64,000 bases of DNA from contig CAVRBT010000010.1 in NCBI GenBank assembly GCA_963719275.1, positions 186,001 to 250,000 of the forward strand. The letters run 5' to 3'. The DNA comes from AC-32 sp963719275 (GTDB taxonomy: Bacteria; Actinomycetota; Thermoleophilia; Gaiellales; Gaiellaceae). Under the pieces are notes generated by a model that was given only the letters and a program-made list of their open reading frames with translations, did no database searches and was not told the DNA's origin. Below are positions 1 to 7,543 of this stretch, piece after piece. Within the stretch, counting starts at the first letter, position 1. The number at the start of each line of letters is the position of its first letter. The position numbers and the translations under genes are program-made.

Positions 1-104
1 GGGTGGGGCCGACCCACCACGGAACCCCAGCTGGACGAGCTCGCATGCAGTAACTACTCACCCCGATAGCAGCCGAGACACAAATGCATGCGTGTTAGTC
101 CTTC

Positions 105-281
105 GGGGGTCGCCGTCGCTTGCTGACGGCGGCGAGCCCCGGAGGTGACTCTGCAGATGCATGCTCGGCTTGGGCCGTGGCCTTCCGCTGGTGAGTGTCC
201 CTCCGGGGCTCACCTGGTTGAGCGGCGTCGCTTGATAGGAGCTTGGGGTTTCCCCCACGCGTGCTTGCGCACCGCTCGGCC
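105..281 (+). ncRNA. Predicted IS110 bridge RNA (target-binding and donor-binding loops)
   Basis: Three stem-loops lie between the left end and the transposase start. The 5' hairpin pairs 111-117 with 125-131. The second pairs 134-145 with 200-211 (12 bp, perfect) and has an apical stem 166-169/174-177; its internal loop holds ATGCATGC (157-164) and GGTGAG (190-195). The third pairs 216-225 with 272-281 and has an apical GGGG/CCCC stem (245-248/252-255); its internal loop holds ATAGGAGC (235-242) and CACGC (256-260). This is the order known for IS621-type bridge RNAs: 5' hairpin, target loop, donor loop. ATGCATGC repeats the left flank, GGTGAG complements the right flank, ATAGGAGC repeats the right end and CACGC complements the left end. 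Transcript ends are guesses. Confidence 0.75.
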
Positions 282-314
282 GCATCGTACGCCCCGCGGA
301 GAAGGAGGTTCGCT

Positions 315-1355
315 GTGGTCACGATCGGGATCGACGCGCACAAGAGCTCGCTCGCCGTCTCGCTGGTCGACGAGCTCGGGCGTGAGCTGGCGGCACGCGA
401 GTTTGCCAACGAGCCGCGCGCGCACCGCGCGCTGCATGCCTGGGCGCTGAAGCTGGCTCCCGGCGAGCGGCGCTTCGGGATCGAGGGCACCGGCTGGGTC
501 GGGCGCGGGATCGCCTGCTTGCTGCTCGAGTGCGGCGAGAGAGTGGTCGACGTGCGTGGAGCGCTCAGCGAGCGTCAGCGCCGGCGGCTGCGCGGCGCCG
601 GCAAGAGCGATCCGCGCGACGCGCTCGCGATCGCCCGCGTTACCGCCCGCGAAGAGCTGCCGCCGGTGCGGCCCGACTCGCCCGCGCGCGACCTGAAGCT
701 GCTCTGCGACTACCGGCTGCAGCTGATCGGCGAGCGCACCCGCACCGCGAACCGCTTGCACGCCGACCTCGTCTCGCTGCGGCCCGGCTACGAGCGGAGC
801 CTGCCCCGGCTCGACTCGCCGCCACGGCTCGAGCGGGCGGAGCGGCTGCTCGCCGGCGAGAGCGGCGTGCAGGCGCTGCTGGCGGGCCGGCGGATCGAGG
901 CGCTCGCCCGGCTCGACGCCGAGATCAAGCAGCTCGAGCGGGAGATTGCCCGGGCCGTGCGGGCGCTCGCGAGCGGCCTGCCCCAGCTGGTTGGGATCAG
1001 CTACCTGAGTGCCGGGCGGATCATCGGCGAGGTCGGCGACATCGGCCGCATCGCCAGCAAGGCCCGCTTCGCGCGCATGAACGGCACCGCCCCGATTCCG
1101 GCCTCCTCGGGCCAGACACAGCGGCACCGCCTCAACCGGGGCGGCAACCGGCGCCTGAATCACACGCTGCACATGATGGCGCTGACTCAGGCCCGCATGG
1201 ACCCGCGCGCCCGTGCCTACGTCGAGCGCCGCCGGGGTGAGGGCCGCACCAAGCGCGACGCCGTCCGCGCGCTCAAACGCCACCTCTCCGACGTCGTCTA
1301 CCAGCAGCTCCGCGCCGATGCCGCGCTCAACGGAGGCAGATCCACGACGAGCTGA
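315..1355 (+). CDS. IS110-family transposase (RuvC-like DEDD recombinase)
   Basis: This is the RNA-guided recombinase of the element (346 aa). The N-terminal RuvC-like domain shows the acidic tetrad at about D7 (IGIDAHK), E57 (GIEGTG), D99 and D102 (KSDPRDA). A coiled-coil stretch follows, then the C-terminal transposase_20 domain, in which the serine of PASSGQ (about residue 264-265) fits the catalytic serine of the family, followed by the usual NRGGNRRLN motif. I chose the GTG at 315 because a strong ribosome binding site (GAAGGAGG, 301-308) sits 6 nt upstream. The longer frame from 243 would run through the bridge RNA. The gene appears intact. Confidence 0.93.
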   Translation: MVTIGIDAHKSSLAVSLVDELGRELAAREFANEPRAHRALHAWALKLAPGERRFGIEGTGWVGRGIACLLLECGERVVDVRGALSERQRRRLRGAGKSDPRDALAIARVTAREELPPVRPDSPARDLKLLCDYRLQLIGERTRTANRLHADLVSLRPGYERSLPRLDSPPRLERAERLLAGESGVQALLAGRRIEALARLDAEIKQLEREIARAVRALASGLPQLVGISYLSAGRIIGEVGDIGRIASKARFARMNGTAPIPASSGQTQRHRLNRGGNRRLNHTLHMMALTQARMDPRARAYVERRRGEGRTKRDAVRALKRHLSDVVYQQLRADAALNGGRSTTS

Positions 1356-1418
1356 GACGGCTTGACATAGGAGCTCACCGTAGGTGCTATCCGACGCAGG
1401 GATTACTGTACGCCCGCG

Positions 1419-1928
1419 ATGTCCGCGAGACGGAAGCGGCGCGAACGGCAACGGCGGCGCCACGAGGGCAAGCGGCAGGTTAGCTGGGCTCCACCCGGCG
1501 AGCTGCGCGAGGGCGACTGCGTCAACCCCCTCGCGTACAGCCGCAAGCAGGCTGCCGAGGCGCTCGGCGTCAGCATCTCGACGATCGATCGCCGCCTCGT
1601 CGCCTCGGTGAGCACGGTTAAGACGCCGTGGGGCCAGCGGCTCATTCCCGTCGCAGAGCTCGAGCGATTCGTGCGAGAGCACCTCGAGCCGGCGCGCGAT
1701 CGTCCGGAGCGACGTCCTGCGGGTCGGCCGCGAACGCTTCCTCAGGGCGTCGTGGAACGAATCCGCCTGGAATACGCGCGGGGCCGAGGCCTCGGCGAAA
1801 TCGCTCGCGCGCTCACCGACGATGGCGTCCCGACGGCGCACGATGGCCGTCGGTGGTGGCCATCGACTGTCCGCGCCGTTCTGCTTCGTGCGGCAAACGA
1901 ACCGCCAGCCGCGCCCGGTCACGGGTAG
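1419..1928 (+). CDS. Excisionase-like helix-turn-helix protein with recombinase-like tail
   Basis: A 169-aa basic protein. After an Arg/Lys-rich N-terminus, residues about 38-85 (LAYSRKQAAEALGVSISTIDR...) read as a MerR/excisionase-type DNA-binding domain that picks a site by its first helices. The C-terminal third (GLGEIARALTDDGVPTAHDGRRWWPSTVRAVL) resembles the segment linking the catalytic and DNA-binding parts of large serine recombinases. No catalytic recombinase domain is present. It lies just outside the IS110 right end and converges on the next gene with a 10-nt overlap. It is probably an accessory DNA-binding protein of an integrated element; exact function is unknown. Confidence 0.7.
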   Translation: MSARRKRRERQRRRHEGKRQVSWAPPGELREGDCVNPLAYSRKQAAEALGVSISTIDRRLVASVSTVKTPWGQRLIPVAELERFVREHLEPARDRPERRPAGRPRTLPQGVVERIRLEYARGRGLGEIARALTDDGVPTAHDGRRWWPSTVRAVLLRAANEPPAAPGHG

Positions 1929-2623
1929 ACGAAGCCGAGCTCGACGATGTACCAGCGGCCGCGCCACTGGGCGAGCACGACGTTCACGCCCCAGCCGACC
2001 TGCGCGAGATCCGACGCCTGCTTCGATACGGCAACCGGTCCGATTCCCCCTTCGAACCACAGCTTCCCGGGCTCGACGCGCTCGATCGCGAGGAAGTCCT
2101 CGATCCAGTGCTCCTCGGGGATGTCGTCCACGTCGAAGCGCGGCGTCTTGTGCATCGCGTCGTGGAGCAGCGAACCCAGACGATCGGCGCTCGGCAGATC
2201 GCGCGCCGCGTCAGCGGCGCGATCGGTCGCAGTCTCGCGCTGCTCGTCCGTGATGTAGCCCTGTTCGTGCAGCCACGCGGCGAGCTTCTTTGTCACCGTC
2301 CCGGAAGCCCGCAGGAGATCCTCGCTGGCCATCACCTTGCGCACCATGAACCAGCCGAGGAACTCGCCGAGGTGGTCGACGATCTTCTCCGGACCGAAGA
2401 GGTGGCAGTACGCCTCCTCGTCGCCCGCATCGAACGCCGCGCGCCAGCGCTTCTGCTCGCTCTTGCGGAGCGAGTCGTACGCGTAGCTGTTCAGCGAATC
2501 GCGGAGCAGGTGGATGACGTCCTCGTAGTTGCGCAGCGTCTTCGACGAGAGTCGCGAGCGCTGTTCCGCGAGGAAGGCCTCGAACGCTTCGTCGATCGTC
2601 AACGTCGCCGGCACGAGGAGCAT
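1919..2623 (-). CDS. Protein of unknown function with SAM-like N-terminus
   Basis: I do not recognise this 234-aa soluble protein. The first 55 residues (FEAFLAEQRSRLSSKTLRNYEDVIHLL) resemble the arm or core-binding segment of tyrosine recombinases. The rest lacks the R...HxxR...Y catalytic residues, so it is not a working integrase. The middle is rich in charged helices and the C-terminus in Trp and Tyr. It lies between the excisionase-like gene and the tRNA fragment at 2775-2820, the usual place for integration genes. Start is ATG at 2623. Confidence 0.6.
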   Translation of the reverse strand: MLLVPATLTIDEAFEAFLAEQRSRLSSKTLRNYEDVIHLLRDSLNSYAYDSLRKSEQKRWRAAFDAGDEEAYCHLFGPEKIVDHLGEFLGWFMVRKVMASEDLLRASGTVTKKLAAWLHEQGYITDEQRETATDRAADAARDLPSADRLGSLLHDAMHKTPRFDVDDIPEEHWIEDFLAIERVEPGKLWFEGGIGPVAVSKQASDLAQVGWGVNVVLAQWRGRWYIVELGFVYP

Positions 2624-2774
2624 CCTGCCATCCTCGGGGGCGGATCACAGCGGTCACAGGCGGTCGCGGCCGGAGAGCAGCGGATAAGCGATCGGACTGT
2701 CGCAAGAACTGTCGCGCGCAGCCCGGAAGCCAGCCGCTTTCCGCTCAACCATGCACCCTAGCGCCGCACGCCAA

Positions 2775-2820
2775 GCGCCTTCCTAAACCGCGTGCGCAAG
2801 TTCGATTCTTGCCGGGGGCA
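2775..2820 (+). pseudogene. 3' fragment of a tRNA-Arg(CCU) gene, probable attachment-site remnant
   Basis: The sequence reads as the 3' half of a tRNA: anticodon loop TTCCTAA (2780-2786, anticodon CCT), 3' anticodon strand ACCGC, short variable loop, a perfect T-arm GCAAG-TTCGATT-CTTGC (2796-2812), acceptor 3' strand CGGGGGC and discriminator A (2820). No D-arm and no matching GCCCCCG acceptor strand lie upstream; only 3 of 5 anticodon-stem pairs form. Phages and integrative elements often recombine within this half of tRNA genes, leaving such a copy at one end. The remaining sequence between 2821 and 3023 shows nothing I can name. Confidence 0.72.
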
Positions 2821-3023
2821 TTCAACGATTCGTCAAGAAAGGCCCGCGACTGGGCAGCTTTTCCACCTACGCGGAGTCTCGCCCGCTGACTGCCCGTGTC
2901 CGGTTCGCGGGACTTTCATTCATCGGCGACGATCAGATACCCCCGTTGGTTGACGGAAGGAGATGACATCCGAGCCGCAACTTGGCCTGCCCTTCCGTCG
3001 GCGGTCCTGACTAGCATCGCCTC

Positions 3024-3545
3024 ATGGCGAACATCTACGCGCCCGAGTGGGTCGAGCGGGCGGACGCACCCCTCCGTGGACGCACTGCTCGGATTGGCGC
3101 CCTCGCTGGCGCCGAGCGGCTGGGAGCGACGCTCTACGAGATCGATCCTGGCCAGAACGGCTCGCCGTTTCACCTGCACCACGCGAACGAGGAAATGATC
3201 ATCGTGCTTTCCGGACGGCCTACTCTCCGCACGGTCGGAGGCTCTCGTGTCCTCGAAGCAGGAGACGTCGTCGCGTGTCCGGTCGGTCGAGACGGCGCGC
3301 ACCAGCTGCAGAACGAGACAGACACTCCGGTCCGTGCGCTAGTCGTCAGCACGATGATCTATCCCGAAACAGCCGAGATGCTCGATAGCGACAAGATTCT
3401 CGTCATCACGCACCCGCCGGGAACGTCCGACAGACTCTTCGGTGCCTTCCCTCGCTCCGCCATGGTCGAGCGGCTCACCGGGGAGCTTGAAACACGGGCC
3501 GACGCCGACCAGCCGGGTTCGACACGAACTCACTCGCAGTCGTAG
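3024..3545 (+). CDS. Cupin-domain protein
   Basis: A 173-aa single-domain cupin. The first metal-binding motif is clear at residues about 49-60 (FHLHHANEEMIIVLSG, giving two His and a Glu), and the second motif contributes the His of GAHQLQNETD (about 92). Such proteins bind a divalent metal and act as small dioxygenases, isomerases or sugar-binding proteins; the substrate cannot be read here. It stands alone, with no gene within 300 bp on either side. The Ser/Thr-rich tail (GSTRTHSQS) is probably unstructured. Confidence 0.8.
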   Translation: MANIYAPEWVERADAPLRGRTARIGALAGAERLGATLYEIDPGQNGSPFHLHHANEEMIIVLSGRPTLRTVGGSRVLEAGDVVACPVGRDGAHQLQNETDTPVRALVVSTMIYPETAEMLDSDKILVITHPPGTSDRLFGAFPRSAMVERLTGELETRADADQPGSTRTHSQS

Positions 3546-3914
3546 TCGGGCAGCGCCAGCGCAAGACCGAGGGGACCTCTCAGTCACGTGGACGAGGGTC
3601 GCAGCCCCTCGCCGCGGTCCTGATTTCGGGTATCCCCACGCGTTTGGGCTCACCGTCGAGCGGGTCCCCTCATTCAGGGGTGAAGGCGAGCGCGGTAGCC
3701 GACGCTTTGGCGGAGGAAGACCCGCAAGGGCTATTCGCACGGATGCGGGGCAGTAGTTCGCCGTTGGGAGTGGTCAGTTCGCGCTGGAGGTTCTCTAGTC
3801 AGCAAGAACCCGAACCCTCCAGCTCGGCCGCGACCTGCGCCGGCCACGGCCGGCGGCGTCGGCTCAAGGTCTATTCGCCAGACCCGCCTGGCAGTCTGCC
3901 TTCTCCGTTTCCGA
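3546..3914. other. Non-coding stretch with one inverted repeat
   Basis: No gene is recognisable here. The only structure I see is an imperfect inverted repeat, CTGGAGGTTC (3784-3793) facing GAACCCTCCAG (3812-3822) with one bulged base. It could end transcripts coming from the cupin gene or from the minus-strand galactanase, but no T-run follows it. Confidence 0.4.
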
Positions 3915-5584
3915 TCACATTCCAGAACCGCCGTAACTCGCGCCGTTCGGTACCGCGCAGGGCAGCGTCGAGGGCGCGTATGCGGCGCACACCGAGAGCG
4001 GGCTCCGGAACAGCCCGACCGATGGCAACGCAGCGCCGGTGAACGAGAACAGCGTCAGGTTGTCGTTCGGCGTACCGGCGCCAGGCTCCCAACCCACGCC
4101 CGGGACCCACTCGGGCTCCCAGTAGAAGAGGCCGATCGCGCGGTGGTTCGGGACGCGGGACAGAATCGAGAGCAGGTCGTTGTAGAACGACAGCTGTCCG
4201 CCCGGCGTCGCCGGGTATCCCGGCTCGATCTGGCTCGCCTGCCACACGAAGTTGCCGGTGCTGTCGCCGCCCGCGAGCGTCCAGGCGTACTGCGACTCCG
4301 CGATCACGATCTTCTTGCCGTATCGCGTCGCGAGATCGTCGACGTTGTCGCGCAGCGCGGTCAGCGGACCGTGGAAGAAGGTGTAGTAGGAGAGCCCGAT
4401 CACGTCGAACGGAACTCCTGCGGCCACCATGTGGTCGAAGAACCGCACGCTGTTGGCGTTGTTGCCGCCTTGGTCGAAATGGAGCATGATCGCGAGCGGG
4501 TGTCGACCCGGGTTGCCGGACCTCGCGCCGGCAACGCCTGCCCTCAGCAGCGTCGTCAGGTTGTCCCATCCGGTGTCGGTGCCCCAGTCGACCTGGCCGA
4601 CCGGCCACAGCATCCCGTTGCGGATCTCGTTCCCGATCGAGACCATGTCGACGGGCGTGCCCTGGGCCGCGAACGCCGCGATCACGTCGTGGGTATAGGT
4701 CTCGACCGTGCTTGCCAGCTGCGTTAGGTCTTGCCCTGGCAGGCGGCAGGAATGTCTTGATGCTGCGGGTCAGCCCAGAAGTCCGAGTAATGGATGTCGA
4801 GGTACAGCTTGTCGCCGGCCGCCGCGATCTTCTTGGCCATCTGCAGGTCCCTTTCGAGGTTGGGGTAACCGGGCGGCGGGTCGACCCACAGGCGCAGGCG
4901 GACGTAGTTGAGGCCGTGGGCGTTCAGGATCTGCAGTGCCGAGCCGCGTTTGCCGTTGTCGCTGTAGTCGGCCCCGGCTGCCTCCTCCAGCTGCTCGAAC
5001 GAGAGGTCGGCGCCGCGCTGCTGGAGCACGCTCGCGCGGTCATGGGCGAACAGCCGCAGCGCCCCGATGCAGGGCGGCGTGCCGTCGTTGTCGGTCACCG
5101 AGACCTGCACGTAGCGGACGTCTGCGCCGCCCCCGGACAGGGGCAGGTAAACCGGCTCTGCCGCCGGAACCGACATCTGCTGTGCGGCCTTCGGCCGCGC
5201 CCAGTCGCCCGCCACGGTTGCATACGCGAGCGACACCGACGCGGTCGTCGCCTCGCGGCCCAGCGTCAGGCCAAAACCGTCGAGCCGGCGCGCCGCACCG
5301 AGGTCGACCGTGAGCGCCCCGGTCCACTCGGTCGCGCACCAGTTCGTCGACGCGCTGCCGTCGATCGCGTTGCTCGCCGGCGCGCCGGATGCCGCTGTCG
5401 ACGCGCTCGCCGTCCCGGTCGGCGCAATGTCCAGCGCCGTCGCGTTCGGCGCCAGGGATGAGCCGGTGCCGGCGGGCGCGGCGGCGCTGCGTGCGAGCGC
5501 CAACACGGCGAGCCCAAGAAACGTCATGAGAGCGATGACGCCTACGGCTTCCAGGCGAACGAAACGGTGCAGGTGATTACGCAT
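3915..5584 (-). pseudogene. Secreted GH53 endo-beta-1,4-galactanase with F5/8-type domain, frameshifted
   Basis: Two adjacent frames together make one family-53 glycoside hydrolase, an enzyme that cuts the galactan side chains of pectin. The upstream part starts at ATG 5584 behind GGGAGGA, has a signal peptide, a discoidin-type carbohydrate-binding domain (NAIDGSASTNWC...) and the GH53 N-terminus (NYVRLRLWVDPP, LDIHYSDFW), and stops at 4724. The rest (MVSIGNEIRNGMLWP with the acid/base Glu; IVIAESQYAW with the nucleophile Glu) lies in another frame. Reading LTQLASTVETYTHDV across 4735-4690 restores continuity, so one base is missing near 4727-4735. Either a recent inactivation or a sequencing error. 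Confidence 0.85.
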
Positions 5585-5929
5585 GAAGTCCTCCCCCTCC
5601 CGGCAACCGGGCTGGTACGAACACACCCGTCTCCGAGCACGAACGCGTATCGTGGGATTCCGGGCTTGCACGTACCCTCGGCCGCGACGCGGAGAACCCA
5701 GTGATCGCCGCGAGGGCGAGGAGACCTGCGGGCGTAGGTTCTAGGTCGAGGGTTGCGGCGCTGAGCGTCGGCGGGTCGCCTCGGGCCACTCGAAGCCGGG
5801 ACAGCAGCACGTTGCCGCCACGCGCGCTTCCTTGCATTTGGCGGACGGCCACCTTAGGCTCGAAAGCTCACTGCGGCTGGCGCGCCGGAGGGGGTCGCGG
5901 CGGCTTCCTGGGGGGAGAAGGGAGTCACA
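5585..5929. other. Divergent intergenic region
   Basis: This 345-bp gap separates the divergently transcribed galactanase and the secreted propeller gene and should hold both promoters. I see no clear -35/-10 pair, operator or repeat. The short open frames in it show no family resemblance. Confidence 0.35.
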
Positions 5930-7009
5930 ATGAGGATAGTCATGTGCATCGCGGTGGTTGCCGCGGCGCTCGCAATTCCGGCGCTTGGCCTCGCCGCGTC
6001 GTCCCCGCAGCCGGTGATGACGGGGCTCGACAACCCGCGCGGGCTCGCATGGGGCCCGGAAGGCGGGCTCTACGTTGCCGAGGCAGGGCGAGGCGGCTCA
6101 GGCGTCTGCGTGCCCGCTCCGGACGCGCCGCCGCCGGCCGCGCGCTGCTACGGCGCAACCGGTGCAATCTCGCGCCTGTGGCACGGCGTGCAGGAGCGAG
6201 TCGTCGCCGGACTGCCGTCGGTCGCCTTCCTGCCGGCAGGCGACACGGCGGCCGGGCCGCAGCACGTCTCGTTCCAGGGACGCGGCGGGCTGTTCGTCAC
6301 GATCGGGTGCAGCTGCAACAAAGCCACGCCCACGGGCGCGCTGCTCGACGGCCTCGGCTTCGGCTACCTGCTGCAGGTGTCGGCGTCGGGCAACACGAAG
6401 CAGGTTGCAGACGTCGCCCGCTACGAGGCGGGCGCGAATCCGGACGGTGGGCTGATCGACAGCAACCCCTACGGGCTGCTCGCGCTGCCCGGCCATCGCC
6501 TCGTTACCGACGCGGGCGGCAACTCGCTGCTCGACGTGTCCGCGAATGGCGGCGTGACGACCGTCACGACGTTTCCGAAGGCGCCGGTGCCGGGCCCGGC
6601 CGGGCCTCGTGACGCCGTGCCGACAAATGTCGTTGACGGTCCTGACGGCGCGTACTACGTCTCGACGCTAACCGGCTTCCCGTTCACGGCAGGGACCGCG
6701 TCTGTCTACCGCGTGGTTCCGGGCCAGGCTCCGACGCTCTACGCGTGGAACCTCACCGCGCTGACCGACCTCGCGTTCGGATCTGACGGGTCGCTGTACG
6801 TGCTCCAGCACGGTTTGGCAATCCCGTTCCCGTTCGCGGGCCCCGGGGCGATCTGGCGGGTGCCGCCGGGCGGCGGCGGCACGCCCACGCTTGTCGCGGG
6901 CAACCTGCCCCGCGCGACAGGCCTCGTCGTCGGCGCTGACGGAGCCCTGTACGTCTCCGTCAACGGGGCGTCGGCGGGCATCGGCGCAGTCTGGCGGATC
7001 GAGCCCTGA
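5930..7009 (+). CDS. Secreted ScyD/ScyE-family beta-propeller protein
   Basis: A 359-aa exported protein with a signal peptide (cleavage near residue 23, LGLAAS). The body has repeated propeller blades of the type GLAWGPEGGLYVAEAG, LAFGSDGSLYVLQHG and LVVGADGALYVSVNG, typical of the ScyD/ScyE family and the wider NHL/SMP-30-like folds. The biochemical role of the family is not established; ScyD and ScyE accompany scytonemin genes in cyanobacteria, which are absent here. Start ATG 5930 follows GGGGAGAAGGGAG. A strong hairpin follows the stop. Confidence 0.85.
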   Translation: MRIVMCIAVVAAALAIPALGLAASSPQPVMTGLDNPRGLAWGPEGGLYVAEAGRGGSGVCVPAPDAPPPAARCYGATGAISRLWHGVQERVVAGLPSVAFLPAGDTAAGPQHVSFQGRGGLFVTIGCSCNKATPTGALLDGLGFGYLLQVSASGNTKQVADVARYEAGANPDGGLIDSNPYGLLALPGHRLVTDAGGNSLLDVSANGGVTTVTTFPKAPVPGPAGPRDAVPTNVVDGPDGAYYVSTLTGFPFTAGTASVYRVVPGQAPTLYAWNLTALTDLAFGSDGSLYVLQHGLAIPFPFAGPGAIWRVPPGGGGTPTLVAGNLPRATGLVVGADGALYVSVNGASAGIGAVWRIEP

Positions 7010-7020
7010 GGTACTCCGGT

Positions 7021-7050
7021 GTGAGGTGAGGCGGCATCGCCTCACCTCAC
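7021..7050. terminator. Perfect hairpin after the propeller gene
   Basis: GTGAGGTGAGGC (7021-7032) pairs perfectly with GCCTCACCTCAC (7039-7050); an extra G-C pair leaves a GCAT loop. It starts 11 nt after the stop codon. There is no T-run, so it may act as a terminator of the GC-rich actinobacterial kind or only protect the 3' end. Confidence 0.6.
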
Positions 7051-7059
7051 AGCCGCCGT

Positions 7060-7478
7060 CTCGGCGCATCGCTCAGCGCCTCGGTCTCGACATCGAGCCG
7101 AAGCAGGTCGACTTCACGCGCGGCCACTTGGAGCGCGCCGGTGTCGAGGCGAGCCTCGTCGAGGCAGATGGGCTCGCCCTCCGTTTGCAGACGAGTCGTT
7201 CGACCACGTCTGGATGATGGCTTCGCGAGGCGGGATTTCTTGACGTCGACGAGGGCGAGCGGCTGTACTGGTGCCAGAACGACGACCTGACCGTCCAGGC
7301 GCGCTACACGGCCGAGGTGATGGAGAGCGCACTCGATGCGCTGGCTCGGTTGCCGGGCAGCGACGCCGCGGTTCTTCGCGATGGGCTGGCGGATCTGCGC
7401 AGGCTGCCGGATCAGCCCGGAGCCGGCCTTGGCTGGGTCGTTCACAAGTCGACGGCAATTCGCGAATCACCGCGTTAG
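7060..7478 (+). pseudogene. Remnant of a SAM-dependent methyltransferase
   Basis: The first part encodes GLDIEPKQVDFTRGHLERAG...LVEADGLAL, the motif I-III region of a class I methyltransferase. One base is then missing near 7180-7190: inserting it restores LPFADESFDHVWMM, the usual next motif. After more damage a third stretch (LDVDEGERLYWCQNDDL...GLGWVVHKSTAIR) runs open to TAG 7478 and looks like the C-terminal part. The N-terminal SAM-binding glycine loop is missing. It fills the gap between two intact genes, so decay seems real rather than a single sequencing error. Confidence 0.6.
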
Positions 7479-7543
7479 GCTGGTCGAGAAAGGCGGCAAA
7501 GTCCTAGCGGCGTCTGCGGCTCCACTGGGGGAAAGGGGGAGCG

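Larger units (their letters stand above)
92..1374 (+). mobile_element. IS110-family insertion sequence with its own bridge RNA
   Basis: The element consists of a non-coding left end carrying a structured RNA (105-281), the transposase gene (315-1355) and a short right end. IS110 elements lack terminal inverted repeats and recombine at a dinucleotide core. I place the ends from the guide matches in the RNA: the left side reads ATGCAT-GC-GTGTTAG (84-98) and the right side ATAGGA-GC-TCACC (1367-1379), so GC (90-91 and 1373-1374) is the likely core. The bracketing target sequence would be ATGCATGCTCACC. Length is about 1.28 kb, normal for the family. Boundaries are inferred, not proven by an empty site. 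Confidence 0.8.

Noticed and set aside
2..18. Hairpin GGTGGG-CCCACC at the window edge
   Set aside because: Short and with no T-run; its upstream gene is outside the window, so it cannot be judged as a terminator.
1362..1367. TTGACA at the IS110 right end as the -35 box of a junction promoter
   Set aside because: It is attractive because circular IS110 forms can make such promoters, but I find no good -10 at the right spacing in the joined left end.
210..2060. Long minus-strand open frame opposite the transposase
   Set aside because: A shadow frame caused by high GC; Arg/Ala/Pro-rich, no family resemblance, and it crosses the element boundary.
5577..5852. Minus-strand frame in the divergent region before the secreted propeller
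   Set aside because: No start signal or family resemblance; it overlaps the galactanase promoter area.
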